Assembly (NCBI RefSeq): GCF_000632715.1
Contig: NZ_BAWO01000051.1
Coordinates: 1-47,596, forward strand
DNA from: Parageobacillus caldoxylosilyticus NBRC 107762
GTDB taxonomy: Bacteria > Bacillota > Bacilli > Bacillales > Anoxybacillaceae
DNA length: 47,596 nt
Reading direction: 5' to 3'
The notes under the pieces were generated by a model. The model was not told the origin of the DNA and ran no database searches. It saw only the letters and a program-made list of their open reading frames with translations. The position numbers and the translations under genes are program-made. Shown here in pieces: positions 26,594 to 35,690 of the stretch (within the stretch, counting starts at the first letter, position 1; every line of letters begins with the position of its first letter).

Positions 26594-27653
26594 AGTCATT
26601 GACTAAAGTTTTCGCTAAGGAAGAATCATGATGATAATGATGGAAGCTGTCAATCAGCTTATCAAGACGTTCCAACTGCTCGCTGTAATCGATAATCGTG
26701 CCAACCAACGAGAAAAGATAATATTCGTGCGATTGATGGTGATGCGCGTAAAACGCCTCAATGAGCCGCATTCTTTCATGATGTGTTTCATTGACTGTGT
26801 CAGTATGCGGCAGGTGTTTTACTTTGCCAATAAACTTTAATAGTATTTGTTCGTGATAATGAAGCAGGCAATCTAACTGTGAACGGATGATTTGCTGGAA
26901 TTCGAGCGGCATGTGATACAGTTCGTTTTCAAAACGATGGAGAAGTTTTAATGTCTCGAGCGCCCGGTTAGTCGCGACGATCATTTGCCGGTATAACACG
27001 AGCTTTCGCGATTTTTGGAAGCGATTTTTACGAAAATACGTGCGCTCTTCTTTATACATTAAGTAAAGATGTTCAAGCTTTGTCATATTTTCTTTCATTT
27101 TTTCAATATCTTCTTTTAAAATGTGATGTTCCGATGCGTGTCTCGTATGGATGCGAATCCACTTTAAAATGTTTTCCGTGTTTTCGGTAATTTTTTCATA
27201 TAGTTTCTTTTCATATTTTGGCGGTAGAAAGATTAAATTGACAACAAAAGCAGCAAATATGCCAAGCATAATGGTGAGAAAGCGGATAACGGCAAATTCG
27301 ATAAACTGTTTATCCGTATATTCCATAATCGCAATAACCGTAACCAGCGCCACTGAAATGGTAGATTCTAGGCGCATTTTTAAGCAGAGGGCGATAACAA
27401 TCATCAGCGTAAGGCCGATAATAAATGGATCGCGTCCAAATAACAGGACGGCGATGATTGCCAAGACGGCCCCGATGATATTCGCCTGCACTTGTTCGAC
27501 CAATGAAAGGTAAGAGCGGTAGATCGTCGGCTGCATCGCAAACACAGCCGAAATTCCCGCGAATACGGGAGAAGGCAAGTGTAGCAGTGCTGCGAGGAAA
27601 AGCGCCAATGTAACGGCGATTCCCGTTTTAAAAATGCGGGCACCGAGCTTCAT
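26592..27653 (-). CDS. ygaE: aromatic acid exporter / FUSC family membrane protein YgaE
   Basis: A 353-aa protein with about five transmembrane segments in residues 5-145 (FKTGIAVTLALFLAALL, ISAVFAMQP, then VQANIIGAVLAIIAVL), the pattern of the ArAE/FUSC family, followed by a 200-residue helical cytoplasmic domain. Length and position fit B. subtilis YgaE (352 aa). Efflux of aromatic acids is a family-level guess. The ATG at 27653 has GAGAGG about 12 nt upstream, a rather long spacing. The longer open frame upstream has no ribosome site and is not adopted. Confidence 0.8.
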   Translation of the reverse strand: MKLGARIFKTGIAVTLALFLAALLHLPSPVFAGISAVFAMQPTIYRSYLSLVEQVQANIIGAVLAIIAVLLFGRDPFIIGLTLMIVIALCLKMRLESTISVALVTVIAIMEYTDKQFIEFAVIRFLTIMLGIFAAFVVNLIFLPPKYEKKLYEKITENTENILKWIRIHTRHASEHHILKEDIEKMKENMTKLEHLYLMYKEERTYFRKNRFQKSRKLVLYRQMIVATNRALETLKLLHRFENELYHMPLEFQQIIRSQLDCLLHYHEQILLKFIGKVKHLPHTDTVNETHHERMRLIEAFYAHHHQSHEYYLFSLVGTIIDYSEQLERLDKLIDSFHHYHHDSSLAKTLVND

Positions 27654-27767
27654 AGTATCTTCAAACCTCTCCTCTTTCGTTCTCGTAAACAATTTAGTAC
27701 TATACACGCTTTTATATATGATATCAAGTGGGAAATATACATGGAATATGTGAACCTCTCTGCCTAA

Positions 27768-28010
27768 ATGTTTCGCATGATAGAAGGGGAATGTGTCCGG
27801 GGATTTTGGTTCAAAAATGGCAGGAGAGATTCTCTTGCGAAATGGATGGTGGCTGTTGGCATGATTGGTCGTGTTGGCTGCGCCGTGCCTGTTACGATGA
27901 AGTCCTTTTTGCATGAAAAAATTGTTTCTTTGCAAATCAAGGAAGGGAAGTCAGGGAAAAGCGTCACTGTCAACGATTTACGCAAAATAAGACGTTTGCT
28001 AGAAACATGA
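27768..28010 (+). CDS. possible small hypothetical protein
   Basis: An 80-codon frame whose C-terminal half (KIVSLQIKEGKSGKSVTVNDLRKIRRLLET) has the composition of a genuine small protein, but no start codon has a good ribosome site and I recognise no family. The stop lies 1 nt before the next frame's ATG. It may be real with an internal start near 27846, or be the remains of a gene. Confidence 0.3.
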   Translation: MFRMIEGECVRGFWFKNGRRDSLAKWMVAVGMIGRVGCAVPVTMKSFLHEKIVSLQIKEGKSGKSVTVNDLRKIRRLLET

Positions 28011-28011
28011 A

Positions 28012-28226
28012 ATGAAGCGGAAAAAACAAACACCGGATAAGATCAAGGGGTACAAATATACAATAACATTTATCGATGCAAAAGGTAAAAAAATAAATAT
28101 GACAATCTTTGATGATAGGCTAGTAAGGACACAGCAACAATATACTATGAAACGATCGATAAAGAAGTGCCGGCAGGAGAGAACAATGGATGTAAGAGCA
28201 AATCAAAAAAGAGCATCCCGCCGTGA
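28012..28226 (+). pseudogene. possible frameshifted small gene
   Basis: The first 43 codons read like a protein (KGYKYTITFIDAKGKKINM, IFDDRLVRTQQQ). After about 28140 the original frame becomes basic and runs through the glutamate synthase terminator, while a shifted frame continues as YETIDKEVPAGENNG and ends at 28226. A one-base loss or two-base gain near the CAACAATATAC stretch would explain this. No family is recognised. Confidence 0.3.
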
Positions 28227-28241
28227 GCAGGATGCTCTTTT
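28207..28241 (-). terminator. terminator of the glutamate synthase gene
   Basis: AAAAGAGCATCC pairs perfectly with GGATGCTCTTTT (12 bp), 3 bp after the gltA stop codon. Confidence 0.88.
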
Positions 28242-28243
28242 CG

Positions 28244-31200
28244 TCATTCCGTCGAAATCGAAGGGTCTGCTTGTTCTTTTGTCGGGATGATTTGGAAGAA
28301 ATGGTCTTCTACGTTTTCGAGAAGCGGCTGTAATGATTGCGCTTCTTCGTGCTGATCATGTTCTTTTAACAGTTCAATGTATGTCGATAACAGTTCTTCG
28401 ACATCTGCTTTGCCGCGTTCGTTTAATGGCTCGAGGCGTACTTGCGCTCCTTTGGCGATGCGGCGCTCTAACGCCGCTTTGGTTAAGCCCATTTCAGGCT
28501 GATGGCGCAAGTAGACGACACCACCTGTCATGCCGGCGCAAATCCATGGGCCTGGGTCGCCAAGGACGAGCCCGCGTCCATTTGTCATGTATTCAAAAGC
28601 AAACCCTTTAATATTGGCGCGTGTTCCGATGTTTCCGTGTTCTTCATCCGGAAGCGGAACGGTTACTTGGCCGCCGATGATCATATCGGCGCCGGAGAGG
28701 CGGATGCCGGCGCGTGCATCGGCGTTTCCTTGCACGACGAGAAGTCCTTTTTGCGCACCGTATCCAAAGCCTTTGCCGACAGACCCATTATAAAATTTTC
28801 CGTCTTTTCCTTTTGCTTTAAAAATCAAGACGCTGCCGCCAAATGCGGTTTTTCCGACGCCATCTTGTCCGCCGCCGTCAACATGAATGTGAATGCCATG
28901 AGTGTTATAAGCGCCAAGGCCGTTCCCTGGGATCGAGCCTTTCGTATAGCGCAAGGTGACGTTTGGCAATTTTTTGTACGAACCATCCAGACGTCCGCGC
29001 ACGCGGTGGCATGAAACACGGCTGCCAAGAACGCGCTGTTCCGATGTCACAGTCGTAAATTCACGGGAGCGGTGCAAATCTTCTACATGATAATCAAGAT
29101 ATTCCGCTCCAGCGGCCACGAGCAATGCTGGTTCTTCCGCGCTTGCGGCCGCTTCTTTTGGCGCCAGCTGCTCGACCTCGAGCACTTCGAGCAAGTTTGC
29201 TAGATTCATTTGCCCCAGTCCTCTTGTTTGTCCCAATAAGTCAGAGCGGCCGACAACATCTTGCAGACGGGTAACCCCGAGAGCTGCTGTTAACGCTTTT
29301 AGCTCGTTTCCAAAAGCGGTGAATAAGTTGACTAATCCTTGCACCGCCGCCTCGAATTGCCGCGGTACGAAACGGCGCAGCCCATGCTCTTTTGCTTGTG
29401 CTACCGATTCAATTTGCGTAGCAATGCCGACGTGGCACGTATCTAAATGACAGCCGCGGCAGGTCGTACAGCCGATCGCGATCATTGATAATGTACCGAA
29501 GCCGATGCGGTTTGCCCCAAGCAGCATCACTTTAAGAACGTCCAGCGCGCTCTTGATGCCGCCGTCCGCCCAAATTTCGACTTTGTGTCGCAAACCGGCT
29601 TCGATGAGCGCGTTATGGGCCGCTTTTACTCCGATTTCCACTGGCAGGCCGACATGCTGCAGGGCGTGGATGCGCGCCGCCCCGGTTCCGCCGTCAAAGC
29701 CGCTTAATGTAATAATATCCGCCCCCGCTTTGGCGATGCCGACGGCAATCGTTCCAATGTTTGGCACGACCGGCACTTTAACGGCGACTTTTGCCTTATC
29801 GTTTGCCGTTTTTAATTCGGCGATCATTTGCGCTAAATCTTCGATTGAATAAATGTCGTGGTTATTGGACGGCGAAATTAAGTCGGAACCGACTGTTGCG
29901 TTCCGCGCTTCGGCGATTTTTGCCGTCACTTTTGAACCTGGAAGGTGTCCGCCTTCGCCTGGTTTTGCCCCTTGGCCGATTTTAATTTCGAGCAGATTCG
30001 AAGAGTTCAACAGCTCCGCGTTGACCCCGAAACGGCCGGAGGCGATTTGCTGGCCGCGCGTACGCGGGTATTTGCCGAGCATATCTTTAATTTCGCCGCC
30101 TTCGCCGTTGAGGCTGACCATATTTAATCGGTCTGCCGCTTCCGCATAAGCACGGAACGCCACTTCATTTTGCGAGCCGAACGACATCGAAGCAATGACA
30201 AACGGCAGGCTATGTTCACCGACACTAATATCGACTTTTTCGACCGGAACCGGCTTGTTGGATTTTTTCATATCCAGCAAGTGGCGAATGGTTGTCGGCG
30301 TTTCGCTTTCCAGCTCGTTTGCTTTTTCCCGGTAGCTGTCATATGATCCTGTTTGTGCGACTTCACCAATCGCCTTCCAAATGCGCGGGAAGAGGTGGAA
30401 CGTTTTTCTCGGCTTGGCGTTTTCGTTGGCGTAGTCTTCGGCGCGGGCGATGGCGTCTTGTTTTAGTGCCGCGAAATCGTATTGCAATGAATCTGAACCA
30501 AAGAAGTTGACGATGTTTAACACATCGGCAATTTCATCATGCAGTCCGATCGACGAGAAGAGACGGCTGTAACCGCGCAATTCATGAATGCCGATGGTGG
30601 AAATGACTTTTTCTAATCCTTTATTCAGTGCTTTAAATAAGTTTACTACAGGCGTAATCGATTCTTCTGCCGCAACCGTCGCAAACATGAGATACGGGCT
30701 GATGGCGTTTGCTCCTAACCCATAGGCGACGATCACATCGTGAAGGGAGCGAATCGCACCGGAACGAAGCAAAAGCGAACAGTCGCGGCGCAAATCTTGT
30801 TTTGTCAGCGCTTGATCAATCGCCGATGTAACAAGTAATGGGTCAATCCATAAGTTTCCGTTTTGGTGTGCCTCTGCATCGTCTAAAACGAGCAAGGTTT
30901 TGCCGGAACGAACCGCCTTACATGCTTCAGCGGCAAGACGCGCTAGCGCTTCTGGAATTGTTTCTTCGCTTGTAAATGTCGTTGACAAGATGTGCGTTAA
31001 CTGTTTTTCTTGGAACGAATGAACGATTTGATCATACGAAGGATGGCCTAGTTCCGCTAAACAATCACTGCCGATTTTCCCCTCGATGAGAATCGGCGAG
31101 CCAAGCTCGATTACATAGGAAGCTTCTGCTTTTTTTACGAGAGATGGCCGTTTTCCGATGACGGTTCTTGTGGAGAAATGTTCCATCTCACGGTCGCGGT

Positions 31201-32716
31201 CAATCGCCGGATTGGTGACAACAGCGACGCTTTCTTTAATAAAGTCGGCAAGATTTTTGCGGTTCGGATCAATCGCTGCCAGCGGCGCGTCATGACCAAG
31301 TGAGCGAATCGGCTCCGCACCTTTTTCTGCCATTTGCTCTAACAGCTGAATATGCTCCCTGTCCCAGCCAAATGCCGCATATTGCCCGTTATGCACTTTA
31401 GTCGGAGCGGAGGAAAATATATAGTTTTCTAGTTTCGGAACATCGAGGCGTTTTCGAAAGTTTGCGATATCAAACCGCCCCGAAAAACGAGTGTATACTT
31501 CTTCTTGGAATTGCTCATATTCCAACACTTGAATGGCTCCGCTGCCGGACCACATCAAACCGATTTTTTCCCCCGGCGCAAGCGGTTTGGGGTCGCCAGT
31601 ATATTCGCATGTTGGGATAATTCCCGGTTCGGACGTAAACACAAACCGCTTTTCCGTTTCTAATTTCCACAGCGGTCGCAAACCAAGGGCATCGACGCTG
31701 AATACTGCTTCGTCGGCGTAGCGGGAGATAATCGCCGCCGGCCCTTGGGCGAAATGTCCCCACGCCTCGCGGATGTATGCATATAAATCTTGCAAGTGTG
31801 GCGGATATTTCTTGATTTCATTCAAAATAGGCGGGAATAGTATATCCATCGCTTCAAATAAGCTATAGCCATAGCGGCAAATAAGCGTTTCCATCGTGCG
31901 GCTTAAATCTTGGGAATCGCTGCCGTCTTTTGTCAGCGGAACGCCGATCATCACCGCTTCCTCGCGCAGCTTTGCGATCGTGTTGATTTCTCCGTTATGT
32001 CCTAATACGCTAAACGGCTGAACGCGGAAAAAGTTAGACAGCGTATTGGTCGAGTAACGGTTATGCCCTAATGTCATGGTCGATGCGATAAATGGGTGGG
32101 CCAAGTCATGATAGTATTTTGGCAAAATATCTCCGGCTCCCATCACTTTATAGACAACGTGGAAATTGCTTAAAGAGGCGACATGGGCATGTTCATCTTG
32201 CTCGATGTCAATAGCGAGATCAAATAACCGTTTCGAAAGTTGCATCTTGTCGTTTGGCAGCAAGGCGATTTGCCAAAATACCGGTTCTTGTCGAAGCGCG
32301 ATTGGACCTAATGCGCTCGATGAAGTGACTCGGTCCGATTCAAAAATCAATGAGAAACCATAACGTTTACAAAGCTGTTTGATTTGTGCTTTGACATTGT
32401 CTACATCTGCAGACCGATGGATGAAAACATGGCCGACGGCAAAGCTTTCGTCATTGGCAATCTCCGGGTTTTGGCCGGCATTTGCGAGTTTTTCCATCCA
32501 CAGTTTTCTCGGAATATCCATATGAATGCCGACGCCGTCTCCTTCGCCGTTAATAAAGCCGGCGCGGTGGTTCATTTTGACAAGTGCATCAATGCATGTC
32601 ATAATGTTTTCGCGCGTCGGGATGCGCTGCTTTTCAATGGCGGCGACAATACCACAGGCATCATGCTCGACCTGATGAAAGTTTTTGAAAAGATTCGGAT
32701 TCCAGCGTTGTTTCAT
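28244..32716 (-). CDS. gltA: glutamate synthase large subunit
   Basis: A 1490-aa glutamate synthase large (alpha) subunit, making two glutamates from glutamine and 2-oxoglutarate. EHDACGIV places the N-terminal nucleophile Cys at residue 21, after a short propeptide, close to B. subtilis GltA. The class II amidotransferase domain is followed by the central domain, the FMN-binding synthase domain with SFGSQNEVAFRAYAEA and PGEGGHLPG, and the [3Fe-4S] motif CTTCRGCHLDTC. The GXGXG beta-helix is at the C terminus. An in-frame GTG at 32764 overlaps the AGGAGG itself, so the ATG is preferred although 47 nt separate it from the ribosome site (see hairpin entry). No small subunit gene is in the window. 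Confidence 0.9.
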   Translation of the reverse strand: MKQRWNPNLFKNFHQVEHDACGIVAAIEKQRIPTRENIMTCIDALVKMNHRAGFINGEGDGVGIHMDIPRKLWMEKLANAGQNPEIANDESFAVGHVFIHRSADVDNVKAQIKQLCKRYGFSLIFESDRVTSSSALGPIALRQEPVFWQIALLPNDKMQLSKRLFDLAIDIEQDEHAHVASLSNFHVVYKVMGAGDILPKYYHDLAHPFIASTMTLGHNRYSTNTLSNFFRVQPFSVLGHNGEINTIAKLREEAVMIGVPLTKDGSDSQDLSRTMETLICRYGYSLFEAMDILFPPILNEIKKYPPHLQDLYAYIREAWGHFAQGPAAIISRYADEAVFSVDALGLRPLWKLETEKRFVFTSEPGIIPTCEYTGDPKPLAPGEKIGLMWSGSGAIQVLEYEQFQEEVYTRFSGRFDIANFRKRLDVPKLENYIFSSAPTKVHNGQYAAFGWDREHIQLLEQMAEKGAEPIRSLGHDAPLAAIDPNRKNLADFIKESVAVVTNPAIDRDREMEHFSTRTVIGKRPSLVKKAEASYVIELGSPILIEGKIGSDCLAELGHPSYDQIVHSFQEKQLTHILSTTFTSEETIPEALARLAAEACKAVRSGKTLLVLDDAEAHQNGNLWIDPLLVTSAIDQALTKQDLRRDCSLLLRSGAIRSLHDVIVAYGLGANAISPYLMFATVAAEESITPVVNLFKALNKGLEKVISTIGIHELRGYSRLFSSIGLHDEIADVLNIVNFFGSDSLQYDFAALKQDAIARAEDYANENAKPRKTFHLFPRIWKAIGEVAQTGSYDSYREKANELESETPTTIRHLLDMKKSNKPVPVEKVDISVGEHSLPFVIASMSFGSQNEVAFRAYAEAADRLNMVSLNGEGGEIKDMLGKYPRTRGQQIASGRFGVNAELLNSSNLLEIKIGQGAKPGEGGHLPGSKVTAKIAEARNATVGSDLISPSNNHDIYSIEDLAQMIAELKTANDKAKVAVKVPVVPNIGTIAVGIAKAGADIITLSGFDGGTGAARIHALQHVGLPVEIGVKAAHNALIEAGLRHKVEIWADGGIKSALDVLKVMLLGANRIGFGTLSMIAIGCTTCRGCHLDTCHVGIATQIESVAQAKEHGLRRFVPRQFEAAVQGLVNLFTAFGNELKALTAALGVTRLQDVVGRSDLLGQTRGLGQMNLANLLEVLEVEQLAPKEAAASAEEPALLVAAGAEYLDYHVEDLHRSREFTTVTSEQRVLGSRVSCHRVRGRLDGSYKKLPNVTLRYTKGSIPGNGLGAYNTHGIHIHVDGGGQDGVGKTAFGGSVLIFKAKGKDGKFYNGSVGKGFGYGAQKGLLVVQGNADARAGIRLSGADMIIGGQVTVPLPDEEHGNIGTRANIKGFAFEYMTNGRGLVLGDPGPWICAGMTGGVVYLRHQPEMGLTKAALERRIAKGAQVRLEPLNERGKADVEELLSTYIELLKEHDQHEEAQSLQPLLENVEDHFFQIIPTKEQADPSISTE

Positions 32717-32724
32717 ATGCAAGT

Positions 32725-32758
32725 GGCGTGATCCAGCGGGAAGGAACCCGCCTTCGCC
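32725..32758 (-). promoter_or_regulatory. hairpin between ribosome site and AUG of gltA
   Basis: In the transcript GGCG..CGCC encloses GCGGG-TTCCTT-CCCGC. AGGAGG (32769-32764) lies just 5' and the ATG 8 nt 3' of it. Folding would shorten the linear distance from 47 to about 13 nt. Confidence 0.5.
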
Positions 32759-32764
32759 GTTCAC

Positions 32765-33103
32765 CTCCTGTTGTATTCCCTAAACCTCTGTACAATGGAA
32801 TCGGCATGCTCTAGCGCACTACACCTTGTATAGATGCTCCCTCTTGTTCCGCTAGATTTTCATGGACAAATACGTGTCCTGTCAGCCCGTTATAAAACCG
32901 ATCCCCGCTTCATCTTGATAACGTCAGTGACGGATTTCCGAATGGTAAGCGGCAAATCACGTCTTAATTTTCAGAATTTATAACTTATCATACCATGTCA
33001 GAAAGTTCAAATCAATTAATTATTCACTTTATTGGATATATTATTCACAAAATTGTCAAGTTTTTTATTGTTTGTTTGTAACCGTTTTCATAAATATAGC
33101 AAA
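32765..33103 (-). promoter_or_regulatory. gltA promoter region and structured leader
   Basis: No gene is seen. The leader holds a nested structure at 32855-32811 (CTAGCG with CGCTAG enclosing CTATAC-AAG-GTGTAG) and GGACA..TGTCC near 32884. The promoter probably lies near 32980-33010, where CTGACA and TATAAA-like boxes occur, but spacing is not ideal. The far part is AT-rich. Confidence 0.4.
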
Positions 33104-33132
33104 CCATCCAGGAGAAGATCCTTCCTGGATGG
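33104..33132 (-). terminator. terminator of gsaB
   Basis: CCATCCAGG pairs with CCTGGATGG (9 bp). The T tract on the minus strand is weak. Confidence 0.7.
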
Positions 33133-33141
33133 CTTGTATAA

Positions 33142-34437
33142 TTATGCATTTTTTAATTGTTTAAATGCGTTTTCTACCGCCTGAAGCGTATATTCAATGT
33201 CGCCTTCTGTATGTGCGAGCGTGACAAACCACGCTTCATATTTCGAAGGAGCGAGGTTGATGCCTTGTTTTAACATGAGTTTAAAGAACTTCGCAAACAT
33301 TTCGCCGTCGCTTCGCTGTGCTTGTTCATAGTTTTCGACTTTTTCGGTCGTAAAGTAAACGGTAAGTGCGCCTTTTAACCGGTTGATTGTTACTGGAATG
33401 CCATATTTGTCGGCATGGTGAAGAATGCCTTCTTCTAACATCGCACCAAGTTTATCAAGGTATTCATACACGCCGTCTTGCTGCAGTACTTCAAGGCAGG
33501 CGATGCCGGCAAGGATGGAAGCAGGGTTGCCTGCCATTGTCCCCGCTTGGTAGGCCGGACCGAGTGGGGCGACTTGTTCCATAATGTCTTGACGGCCGCC
33601 ATAGGCGCCGATCGGCAGACCGCCGCCGATAATTTTGCCCATTGCCGTTAAATCAGGTTCAATCCCTAATAAATTTTGCGCCCCGCCGTACATAAAGCGG
33701 AATGCCGTGATGACTTCATCGTAAATGACAAGTGCTCCTGCCTGATGAGCGATCTCATTGATCGCTTCTAAAAAGCCAGGTTTTGGTGTAACGATGCCAA
33801 AGTTGCCAACGATCGGTTCGACAAGCACGGCGGCGACTTGGTCTCCCCATATTTCCATCGCTTGTTTGAATGAGTCAACATCGTTGTACGGTACAGTAAT
33901 TACTTCTTGGGCAATGCTTTTTGGCACGCCGGCAGAATCTGGGGTTCCTAACGTCGACGGACCAGAGCCGGCAGCGACAAGGACAAGATCGGAATGTCCG
34001 TGGTAGCAGCCAGCAAATTTAACGATTTTATCACGGCCGGTATAGGCGCGCGCGACGCGAATCGTCGTCATGACCGCTTCCGTCCCTGAGTTAACAAAAC
34101 GCACTTTTTCTAAGGATGGAATCGCTTCTTTTAGCATTTTCGCGAACGTAATTTCATGAGGAGTTGGAGTGCCATAAAGGACGCCTGTCTCTGCAGCACG
34201 CTGAATCGCTTTCGTGATGTGCGGATGGGCATGGCCTGTAATAATCGGTCCGTATGCCGCCAAATAGTCAATATATTTGTTGCCGTCGACGTCCCAAAAA
34301 TAAGCGCCTTGCGCCCGCTCCATGACGACCGGCGCTCCGCCGCCGACCGCTTTATACGAACGGGATGGGCTGTTTACGCCGCCGACGATATGCTTGAGCG
34401 CTTCCTGATACAATTGTTCCGATTTCGTAAAATTCAT
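33142..34437 (-). CDS. gsaB: glutamate-1-semialdehyde 2,1-aminomutase (GsaB/HemL family)
   Basis: A 431-aa PLP-dependent class III aminotransferase-fold enzyme, converting glutamate-1-semialdehyde to 5-aminolevulinate for tetrapyrrole synthesis. [35 protein letters not shown] gives the PLP phosphate region, [11 protein letters not shown] the PLP-binding Asp, and [16 protein letters not shown] the Schiff-base lysine. The position next to ygaE and bcp corresponds to gsaB, the second aminomutase gene of B. subtilis, rather than hemL of the hem operon. The ATG follows GGAGGC. Confidence 0.88.
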   Translation of the reverse strand: MNFTKSEQLYQEALKHIVGGVNSPSRSYKAVGGGAPVVMERAQGAYFWDVDGNKYIDYLAAYGPIITGHAHPHITKAIQRAAETGVLYGTPTPHEITFAKMLKEAIPSLEKVRFVNSGTEAVMTTIRVARAYTGRDKIVKFAGCYHGHSDLVLVAAGSGPSTLGTPDSAGVPKSIAQEVITVPYNDVDSFKQAMEIWGDQVAAVLVEPIVGNFGIVTPKPGFLEAINEIAHQAGALVIYDEVITAFRFMYGGAQNLLGIEPDLTAMGKIIGGGLPIGAYGGRQDIMEQVAPLGPAYQAGTMAGNPASILAGIACLEVLQQDGVYEYLDKLGAMLEEGILHHADKYGIPVTINRLKGALTVYFTTEKVENYEQAQRSDGEMFAKFFKLMLKQGINLAPSKYEAWFVTLAHTEGDIEYTLQAVENAFKQLKNA

Positions 34438-34685
34438 GTTCTAAAGCCTCCTGTGATCCTCATAGTCTTTTACCTTCCTATTCTAACATATTTATAGTGA
34501 TTGGAGCTTTTTGGCGTTTCGCATGGCGGTGATTGGACGATACACGAATGGAAAATGATAACAAAACAAAAAAGATGAAATATCGGCGTGTTTATGTATA
34601 ATGCAATACGTAGCGAAAATCATTCCGCTTTACGAAAAAAGGAATTTCATACCTTTTTCTGTGTCTATATACAGGGAGGAGAACT
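34438..34685. other. divergent promoter region, gsaB / ABC exporter
   Basis: No gene is seen. TATAAT at 34597-34602 is a good -10 for the ABC operon, without a clear -35. AAAAAGG..CCTTTTT at about 34634-34656 is a small hairpin in the leader before AGGGAGGAG. Confidence 0.4.
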
Positions 34686-35690
34686 ATGAACGCCATCGAA
34701 GTGGAAAACTTACGAAAAGAGTTTAAATCGTATTCAAGCCGCTCCGGCTTAATCGGCGCGTTTCGCGATTTATTTACGCGAAACTATAAAATCATTCGTG
34801 CGGTGAATGATATTTCGTTTACCGTAAAGCAAGGGGAAATCGTTGGCTATATCGGCGAAAACGGCGCAGGAAAATCGACGACCATTAAAATGCTGACGGG
34901 AATTTTGACGCCGACGGCGGGAAAAGTGATCGTCAACGGCATGAATCCGCATAAAGAGCGGGAAAAGTTCGTGCGGACGATCGGTGTGGTATTCGGACAG
35001 CGTTCCCAATTGTGGTGGGACATTGCGGTGCAAGAATCGTTTCGGCTCTTGAAAAAAGTGTATCGCGTTTCCGATGAAGATTATCGGCAACATATGGAAC
35101 ATATTATTGAGGCGCTAGATATCGGCCCGCTCTTGGACAAGCCGGTGCGCAAGCTGTCGCTCGGGCAGCGGATGCGCTGTGAACTGGCAGCGGCGCTCAT
35201 TCATAATCCGCCGTTGTTGTTTTTGGATGAGCCGACCATTGGCCTCGATGTGCTTGTAAAACTGAAAATCCGCCAGTTTTTAAAAGAAATTAATGAAAAA
35301 TACAACACGACGATTTTATTGACGACACATGATATTTCCGATATCGAAGCGTTATGCGAGCGTGTCATTATGCTTGATGAAGGCAAAATCATTTACGATG
35401 GTTCGCTTAAGCGTCTCAAAGAAAAATGGGGAGAAGGAAAGCAAATCCAGTTTACGTTTGCGGGCGAAATCACGTTTCATGCGTTACGAGAACTAACGAA
35501 TGGTCTGCAAGTGATATGGAAAAAAGGGGAGCAAGACAATGTCTGGACAGCACAAGTGCCTTCCGCGTTATTGCCGGAAGTGATCGGCCGCGTTGTCGCC
35601 CGCTATTCGATTCAAGATATGAACATTAATGAAATTTCTACAGAAGAAATTATACGCAACATCTATGAAGAAGGTGTTGTGCATGGATAA
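34686..35690 (+). CDS. ABC-2 type transporter ATP-binding protein
   Basis: A 334-aa ATPase of the NatA-like branch paired with DUF990-type permeases. Walker A GENGAGKST at about 57-65, a Q-loop VFGQRSQLWWDI, signature LSLGQRMRCELAAAL, Walker B LLFLDEPTIGLD, and switch TTHD. The C-terminal 90 residues form an extra beta domain. The first of three genes with two permeases. The ATG follows AGGGAGGAG. The substrate is not predictable; relatives are annotated as multidrug or daunorubicin exporters. Confidence 0.85.
   Translation: MNAIEVENLRKEFKSYSSRSGLIGAFRDLFTRNYKIIRAVNDISFTVKQGEIVGYIGENGAGKSTTIKMLTGILTPTAGKVIVNGMNPHKEREKFVRTIGVVFGQRSQLWWDIAVQESFRLLKKVYRVSDEDYRQHMEHIIEALDIGPLLDKPVRKLSLGQRMRCELAAALIHNPPLLFLDEPTIGLDVLVKLKIRQFLKEINEKYNTTILLTTHDISDIEALCERVIMLDEGKIIYDGSLKRLKEKWGEGKQIQFTFAGEITFHALRELTNGLQVIWKKGEQDNVWTAQVPSALLPEVIGRVVARYSIQDMNINEISTEEIIRNIYEEGVVHG

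Noticed and set aside
27654-27935. Upstream extension of YgaE
   Set aside because: The added 94 residues have no ribosome site and no membrane-protein character, and the shorter form equals the known family length.
32717-32764. GTG at 32764 as the gltA start
   Set aside because: It overlaps the AGGAGG, leaving no spacing, and would give an atypically long 36-residue propeptide; kept only as an alternative.
34633-34658. Terminator upstream of the ABC-2 ATPase gene
   Set aside because: The AAAAAGG/CCTTTTT stem is short and AT-rich, and no upstream plus-strand gene needs it.
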